The notes under the pieces: model-generated
Seen by the model: only the letters and a program-made list of their open reading frames with translations
What the model was told of the DNA's origin: nothing
Databases searched by the model: none
Assembly (NCBI RefSeq): GCF_011440395.1
Contig: NZ_JAAOIX010000001.1
Location: forward strand, 186,001-250,000
Origin: Pseudomaricurvus alcaniphilus
GTDB taxonomy: Bacteria; Pseudomonadota; Gammaproteobacteria; Pseudomonadales; Cellvibrionaceae
Length of the DNA: 64,000 nucleotides
Reading direction: 5' to 3'
Made by a program: the position numbers and the translations under genes
In this document: one piece after another, positions 60,126 through 64,000 of the stretch
Layout of the letters: each line of letters begins with the position of its first letter
Position numbering within the stretch: position 1 is the first letter of the stretch

Positions 60126-61382
60126 CGAGAGAAATCGGTACTGAGTGGCTATCGAATCCTGTGCGCTGGCCTGCTCGCTATGACCTTGAGCCTGACCGCA
60201 GCAACAGGGCTGAGCGAAACGCCGCTACGAACCCTGCAAGCAGCACCCGGCGACGACCAGGATCAACTGCGCGGCGAGGCCAGTGCCAGCCAGGCACCAA
60301 TGCCGCGCTCGCAACTGTCGACCCTGCTCAGCAGCCCCATCGACGCGGGTTTTGCCAAAGCTGACCAGCCGCGCACCTTTCGCTTTCCCGAGGACCACGG
60401 TCCACACCCGCAATTTCGCAACGAGTGGTGGTACCTGACGGGCAATCTCGACAGCGACGCAGGCGACCGGTTTGGCTTTGAACTGACCATTTTTCGCTTT
60501 GCCCTGACGCCCGCAACGCCACAATCCCTTTCCGCCTGGCGCAGCAATCAGCTCTACATTGCCCATTTCGCCATCACCGATGCAGTCCGGCAGCAATTTT
60601 ATGTGGCCGAGCGCTATTCCCGCGGTGCCCTCGGCCTGGCCGGTGCGCAAAGCGCTCCCTTCCGAGTCTGGATCGATGACTGGCAGATCGCTGCCCGACA
60701 GGACGCTGCCCGACAGACAGACACCAGTTCGGACTCCAGGGAGCTGTGGCAACTGCGCGCCCGGGACGAGCATTTCAGCCTCGACCTCAGCCTTAGCGCC
60801 GAGAAGGCGCCTGTGCTCAACGGCGTCGACGGCCTGTCACAAAAATCCGCCGCGGCCGGCAATGCCTCTTACTATTACTCCATCACCCGCTGGCAGACCG
60901 GCGGCCAACTGCGCATCGGCGCCCGCCATTACAACGTCAGCGGTCTGTCGTGGCTGGATCGGGAGTGGAGCAGCAGCGCCCTCGGCGATGAGCAACAGGG
61001 CTGGGACTGGTTCGCCCTGCAACTGACCGATGGCAGCGAGCTAATGCTTTACAACCTGCGCCGCACCGACGGCAGCCGCGACTCCCACAGCGCCGGCACC
61101 TGGATCGGCGCCGATGGCCGCAGCCAACACCTGACCGCGGAGCAGTTCAGTATTGACGTCAACCGTCACTGGACCAGTCCGGCCGGCGGAACCTACCCGG
61201 CTGGCTGGCACATCCGCGTGCCGCGCCAGCAACTGTCCCTGCGGATTGCGCCCGTGATCGACGGGCAGGAGCTGTTTACCACGGTGCGCTACTGGGAGGG
61301 GGCGGTGGATGTGACTGGCAGCCGCGGTGGCATCGGGGTCGCAGGCCGGGGCTATGTGGAGTTAACAGGCTATGCGGAATAA
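60123..61382 (+). CDS. Secreted AttH/carotenoid 1,2-hydratase-like protein
   Basis: A 419-residue protein with an N-terminal signal peptide (about 1-33, ILCAGLLAMTLSLTAATG) and two lipocalin-like domains of the AttH/CrtC family. The family stretch FRFPEDHGPHPQFRNEWWYLTGNL begins the first domain, and WLDREWSSSALGDEQQGWDWF lies in the second. CrtC adds water to carotenoids; AttH proteins lack an assigned reaction. With the ABC ATPase and permease this suggests a lipid or pigment trafficking or export route. The start lies in the last unit of the 18-nt array, and its end is in another such array. Confidence 0.85.
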   Translation: MREKSVLSGYRILCAGLLAMTLSLTAATGLSETPLRTLQAAPGDDQDQLRGEASASQAPMPRSQLSTLLSSPIDAGFAKADQPRTFRFPEDHGPHPQFRNEWWYLTGNLDSDAGDRFGFELTIFRFALTPATPQSLSAWRSNQLYIAHFAITDAVRQQFYVAERYSRGALGLAGAQSAPFRVWIDDWQIAARQDAARQTDTSSDSRELWQLRARDEHFSLDLSLSAEKAPVLNGVDGLSQKSAAAGNASYYYSITRWQTGGQLRIGARHYNVSGLSWLDREWSSSALGDEQQGWDWFALQLTDGSELMLYNLRRTDGSRDSHSAGTWIGADGRSQHLTAEQFSIDVNRHWTSPAGGTYPAGWHIRVPRQQLSLRIAPVIDGQELFTTVRYWEGAVDVTGSRGGIGVAGRGYVELTGYAE

Positions 61383-61456
61383 ACCGGCGATTTGGAGTAA
61401 CCCGGCTATTTGGAGTAACCCGGCCATGTGGAGTAACAGGCCATATCAAATAAACC
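61350..61456 (+). repeat. 18-nt tandem array at the 3' end of the attH-like gene
   Basis: Six units of consensus GGCTATGTGGAGTAACCC start at 61350, 61368, 61386, 61404, 61422 and 61439; the fifth is 17 nt. The first two are coding (GYVELT, GYAE then stop) and the rest carry in-frame stops. The array is thus an expansion of the gene's last codons into the downstream region. Confidence 0.9.
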
Positions 61457-61602
61457 GCTTTTGGGAATTCACGGCATTTTTAGGAATTGGCGAGCCGCAC
61501 AGGACAGGCGCTCACTACAGCAGTATTGCACCAGCCGCTAAGCACCCCGGCCGCTATTAGCAGCGGCCGGGGTTCGCCCGCTTTAGTATTCGACAACACC
61601 TG

Positions 61603-61668
61603 GTGTAGTGCCTCGTATCTGGCCCTTTAGCGGCTTGCTGAATGTACACGTTATACGAGGCACTACAC
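61603..61668. repeat. Perfect 16-bp inverted repeat between attH-like gene and moeB
   Basis: GTGTAGTGCCTCGTAT at 61603-61618 and ATACGAGGCACTACAC at 61653-61668 are exact complements with a 34-nt spacer. The right arm begins at the moeB stop codon. It lies between converging genes. There is no T run, so it may be a REP-like element, a terminator of unusual form or a protein site. Confidence 0.8.
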
Positions 61669-62837
61669 TAGTACCGGGTCATATCGCTATCGATTTCATC
61701 GGCCCAGGCAAGAATGCCACCCTTGAGGTTGGTGGGCGCAGTAAAACCCTCCGCCAACAGCTGTTCGCACACCAGGGCGGAGCGCCCGCCACTCTTGCAG
61801 TGCACGATAATTTCCCGCTCACGGGGCAATTCAGGCAGGTGCTCTGCCAGTGCCTGCATGGGGATATGAACGGAGTTGGGCAGCTTGCAGATGTCGCGCT
61901 CGTAACTCTCCCGCACATCGACAATCAACAGCGACTCGCCCGCCTCCAACCGCTGCTTTAAAACCTGCACACTTATCTCCGGGTAAGCCGCGGCTGGCGC
62001 CTGGCTGGGCACACCGCAGAACTGCTGGTAATCAATCAGCTGGCGCAAAGACGGGTTGTCGCCACACACCAGGCAATCGGTATTTCGGTGCAAGCGCAGC
62101 TCTTCGAATTTCATATCCAGCGCATCGTAGAGCAACAACCGGCCGCTGAGAGACGTCCCCATCCCGGTAATTATTTTCACCGCTTCAGTGGCCTGGATGC
62201 TGGCAATAATTGCCGGCAAGACCCCCAACACCCCGCCCTCCGCACAGGAAGGTACCGAACCGGGCGGCGGTGGCTGGGGAAACAGGCAGCGATAACAGGG
62301 CCCGCCCTGGTGGTGAAAAACCGAGGCCTGGCCCTCAAAGCGGAAAATACTGCCGTAGACATTGGGCTTGCCGAGAATGACGCAGGCATCATTCACCAAA
62401 TAGCGGGTGGGAAAATTATCCGTACCGTCGATCACCAGGTCGTAGTCGCCGATAATTTCCAGGGCATTGGCGGCAGTCAGTGCGGTGTCGTAAACCCGGG
62501 TGCGGGTATTGGGGTTCAAATCCTGCAACCGCCGCGCCGCCCGCGCGGCCTTGTTTTCGCCGATGTCGGACACTCCAAACAGGACCTGGCGCTGCAAATT
62601 GGATTCGTCGACCCGGTCGGGGTCGACAATACCCAATGTACCGACCCCGGCCGCAGCCAAATACAGGCACAGGGGCGAACCCAGCCCCCCGGCACCCACC
62701 ACCAGCACTTTAGCGGCCTTGAGTTTTTGCTGCCCCAGCTTGCCAAACTCCGGCAGGGTAAGGTGGCGGCTGTAACGGGCTAACTCGCCGGCGTTGAGCT
62801 CCGGCAGCGGCTCACTGGTGTGGACATGCGTGTTCAC
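61668..62837 (-). CDS. moeB: Molybdopterin/thiamine adenylyltransferase-rhodanese fusion
   Basis: A 389-residue E1-like enzyme fused to a rhodanese. The ATP motif GAGGLGSPLCLYLA (about 49-62) and DGTDNFPTRYLVND are in the MoeB/ThiF domain. The zinc pairs are CYRC and CLVC, and SCAEGGVLG holds the adenylation Cys. Residues about 290-385 are a rhodanese with active Cys in HCKSGGRS. It adenylates and thiolates a MoaD or ThiS-like carrier. The gene starts with GTG, five nt after GAGG. It may support cofactor synthesis for the molybdoenzyme above. Confidence 0.92.
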   Translation of the reverse strand: MNTHVHTSEPLPELNAGELARYSRHLTLPEFGKLGQQKLKAAKVLVVGAGGLGSPLCLYLAAAGVGTLGIVDPDRVDESNLQRQVLFGVSDIGENKAARAARRLQDLNPNTRTRVYDTALTAANALEIIGDYDLVIDGTDNFPTRYLVNDACVILGKPNVYGSIFRFEGQASVFHHQGGPCYRCLFPQPPPPGSVPSCAEGGVLGVLPAIIASIQATEAVKIITGMGTSLSGRLLLYDALDMKFEELRLHRNTDCLVCGDNPSLRQLIDYQQFCGVPSQAPAAAYPEISVQVLKQRLEAGESLLIVDVRESYERDICKLPNSVHIPMQALAEHLPELPREREIIVHCKSGGRSALVCEQLLAEGFTAPTNLKGGILAWADEIDSDMTRY

Positions 62838-63105
62838 TGGTACCTCAATCTGCTCTCAAGCGGTTGTTGTTTTTGCATTACTTTTTTTGCAGTACTTTTT
62901 CGTCAACTTTTTCGTCAATCCTTGCGCCTGCCCATTTTACCCACGCCCAGGCAGCGAAAACCCGGTATCGAAGTGGAACGGCACTGTCTTTCGCCAGTCT
63001 TAGTCTATGCAACCTGGTAAAACCAGCGGCGCTTATTGTGCGCCAATGGGGCCTCTGGGTACAACAGCAGAGGGTAGTGATTAACCCCGTAAGGAGGGCA
63101 CGGTC

Positions 63106-63564
63106 ATGGCTGGCAATAAAGTACGTGAGCACCTGGACCAGCTCGGCATCAAATACGTTACCATCACCCACTCACCGGCCTACACCGCCCAGGAAATTGC
63201 CGAATCGGCCCATATCTCCGGCAAGGAAATGGCGAAAACGGTCATTGTCATGGCGGATGAACAGCCACTAATGGTGGTGGTGGCCGCCGCGGAACGGGTT
63301 CAACTGGGACGCTTGAAGGACGTTACCGGCTCCAACCAGGTAAGGTTGGCGGACGAGTCGGAGATCCGTGATATGTTCCCCGGCTGCGATACGGGCGGCA
63401 TGCCACCCCTGGGCAGCATGTACAAAATGGACGTCTATGTGTCCAGCCACCTGGCGGAAAATTCACAGATCGCCTTTAACGCCGGTACACACAGCCAACT
63501 GATCCGCATGGATTACAAGGATTTTGTCCAACTGGAACGGCCCCAGGTCATCGAGTTGCAGTAA
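63106..63564 (+). CDS. YbaK/ProX-domain protein (aminoacyl-tRNA deacylase family)
   Basis: A 152-residue protein of the YbaK/EbsC family. Members hydrolyse mischarged tRNAs, such as Cys-tRNA(Pro). The start VREHLDQLGIKYVTITHSPAYTAQE, the KTVIVMADEQ block with its conserved Lys, and PGCDTGGMPPLGSMY are family features. It is preceded by AAGGAGG at 63090-63096. The gene is alone, diverging from moeB across 268 nt and converging with the AraC-type gene. Confidence 0.9.
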   Translation: MAGNKVREHLDQLGIKYVTITHSPAYTAQEIAESAHISGKEMAKTVIVMADEQPLMVVVAAAERVQLGRLKDVTGSNQVRLADESEIRDMFPGCDTGGMPPLGSMYKMDVYVSSHLAENSQIAFNAGTHSQLIRMDYKDFVQLERPQVIELQ

Positions 63565-63610
63565 TTGCGACACCAGGGCCTGCCCCGGATTATGTGGCAG
63601 CGTTCACGTA

Positions 63611-64000
63611 CTAACTGGTAGCCCGCTGGCGAAATTCCCGCGGGCTCATGCCATTGGCTTTCTGGAAACGCCGACTGAAATAGAACGGGTCGCTAAACCC
63701 CAACTGATCGGCAATTTGCGCCATTGACAGCCCGGTGCGGGCCAATAAATCCCGGGCGCGATCGAGGCGCAGCTGTTCCAGGTAGCGCAGCGGTGGCATC
63801 TTCAGGCTGGCGCGAAACAGGTGCGCAAAGTAAGACGGACTGAGACCGGCCACTGCGGCCATATCCGCCACCGTCATGCTCTGGCCGAGGTGCGCGTGCA
63901 TAAATTCGATGGCTTTATCAAGCCGCCCGTCGAAACTACCCCCTGCGCCCATAGGCGCCATTTCAGCACAATATAACAAGCCCTGCTCCAGTGCATTCAT
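63611..64000 (-). CDS. AraC-family regulator, 3' part
   Basis: The visible 129 residues are the C-terminal half of an AraC regulator with both helix-turn-helix motifs (MTVADMAAVAGLSPSYFAHLF and SMAQIADQLGFSDPFYFSRRF). The window ends exactly at a possible start codon, but a normal AraC protein has another 150 or so residues, so the gene very likely continues beyond the right edge. Its ligand domain is not visible. Confidence 0.88.
   Translation of the reverse strand: MNALEQGLLYCAEMAPMGAGGSFDGRLDKAIEFMHAHLGQSMTVADMAAVAGLSPSYFAHLFRASLKMPPLRYLEQLRLDRARDLLARTGLSMAQIADQLGFSDPFYFSRRFQKANGMSPREFRQRATS

Noticed and set aside
60033-61456. A CRISPR array
   Set aside because: The 18-nt units are directly adjacent with no unique spacers, and no cas gene is present.
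61603-61668. Ends of an insertion sequence
   Set aside because: Only 34 nt separate the arms, with no transposase and no target duplication visible.

Overview
The window reads as one stretch of a moderately GC-rich gammaproteobacterial chromosome. Most genes are housekeeping genes, packed closely on both strands. Several gene blocks have the order I know from Pseudomonas and its marine relatives (Cellvibrionales-type bacteria): aat-bpt-infA/clpA-clpS/cspD/icd; rluE-nudJ-mnmA-hflD-purB; rluC/rne; tRNA-Ser-yccA-tusDCB; pabB/thrH/cysH/cysB; and the fatty-acid block maf/yceD-rpmF-fabD-fabG-acpP-fabF-pabC-mltG-tmk-holB-pilZ/tatD. No prophage, insertion sequence, integrase or CRISPR array was seen. 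The genus cannot be fixed from the sequence alone.

Layout. 0-12.4 kb: N-end rule proteolysis (Aat, Bpt, ClpS, ClpA), translation initiation factor 1, a cold-shock protein, monomeric isocitrate dehydrogenase, then RNA modification and purine synthesis genes. 12.4-18.2 kb: a HAD phosphatase and RluC, divergent from RNase E, whose leader is about 720 nt, then tRNA-Ser(UGA). 18.5-20.3 kb: a Bax-inhibitor-like membrane protein and the TusDCB sulfur relay. 20.4-31.5 kb: folate, serine and sulfur genes (pabB, thrH, cysH, cysB, a TauE-type exporter, a D-cysteine desulfhydrase-like enzyme), a lone yajC, a GAF-AraC regulator and Bcp. 31.6-35.2 kb: malate dehydrogenase, a dimeric dUTPase, and a PAP2 phosphatase overlapping a glycosyltransferase. 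35.2-45.8 kb: the fatty-acid/septum block, lacking plsX and fabH at their usual place. 47.4-51.7 kb: a cytoplasmic Mo-bisPGD oxidoreductase with a fused iron-sulfur/membrane-anchor subunit. 52.3-56.3 kb: an overlapping three-gene operon made of a zinc-rich TackOD1-like/degenerate-GGDEF protein, a processive family 2 glycosyltransferase and a HlyD-like membrane-fusion protein. 56.8-61.4 kb: an ABC ATPase, a giant FtsX-type permease and a secreted AttH/CrtC-like protein. 61.6-64 kb: a MoeB-rhodanese fusion, a YbaK-domain protein and part of an AraC regulator.

The best candidate for an undescribed system is the TackOD1/GT2/HlyD operon. It looks like a compact polysaccharide synthase module whose regulator is not a standard c-di-GMP receptor. 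The second is the quinone-linked version of a NasA-like molybdoenzyme. The third is a structural oddity: short tandem repeats with periods of 14, 15, 16, 18 and 24 nt sit at gene boundaries. The most striking are 18-nt units on both sides of the attH-like gene. The upstream set is a ladder of five ATG-to-stop minigenes that runs in one frame from the permease stop to the attH start.
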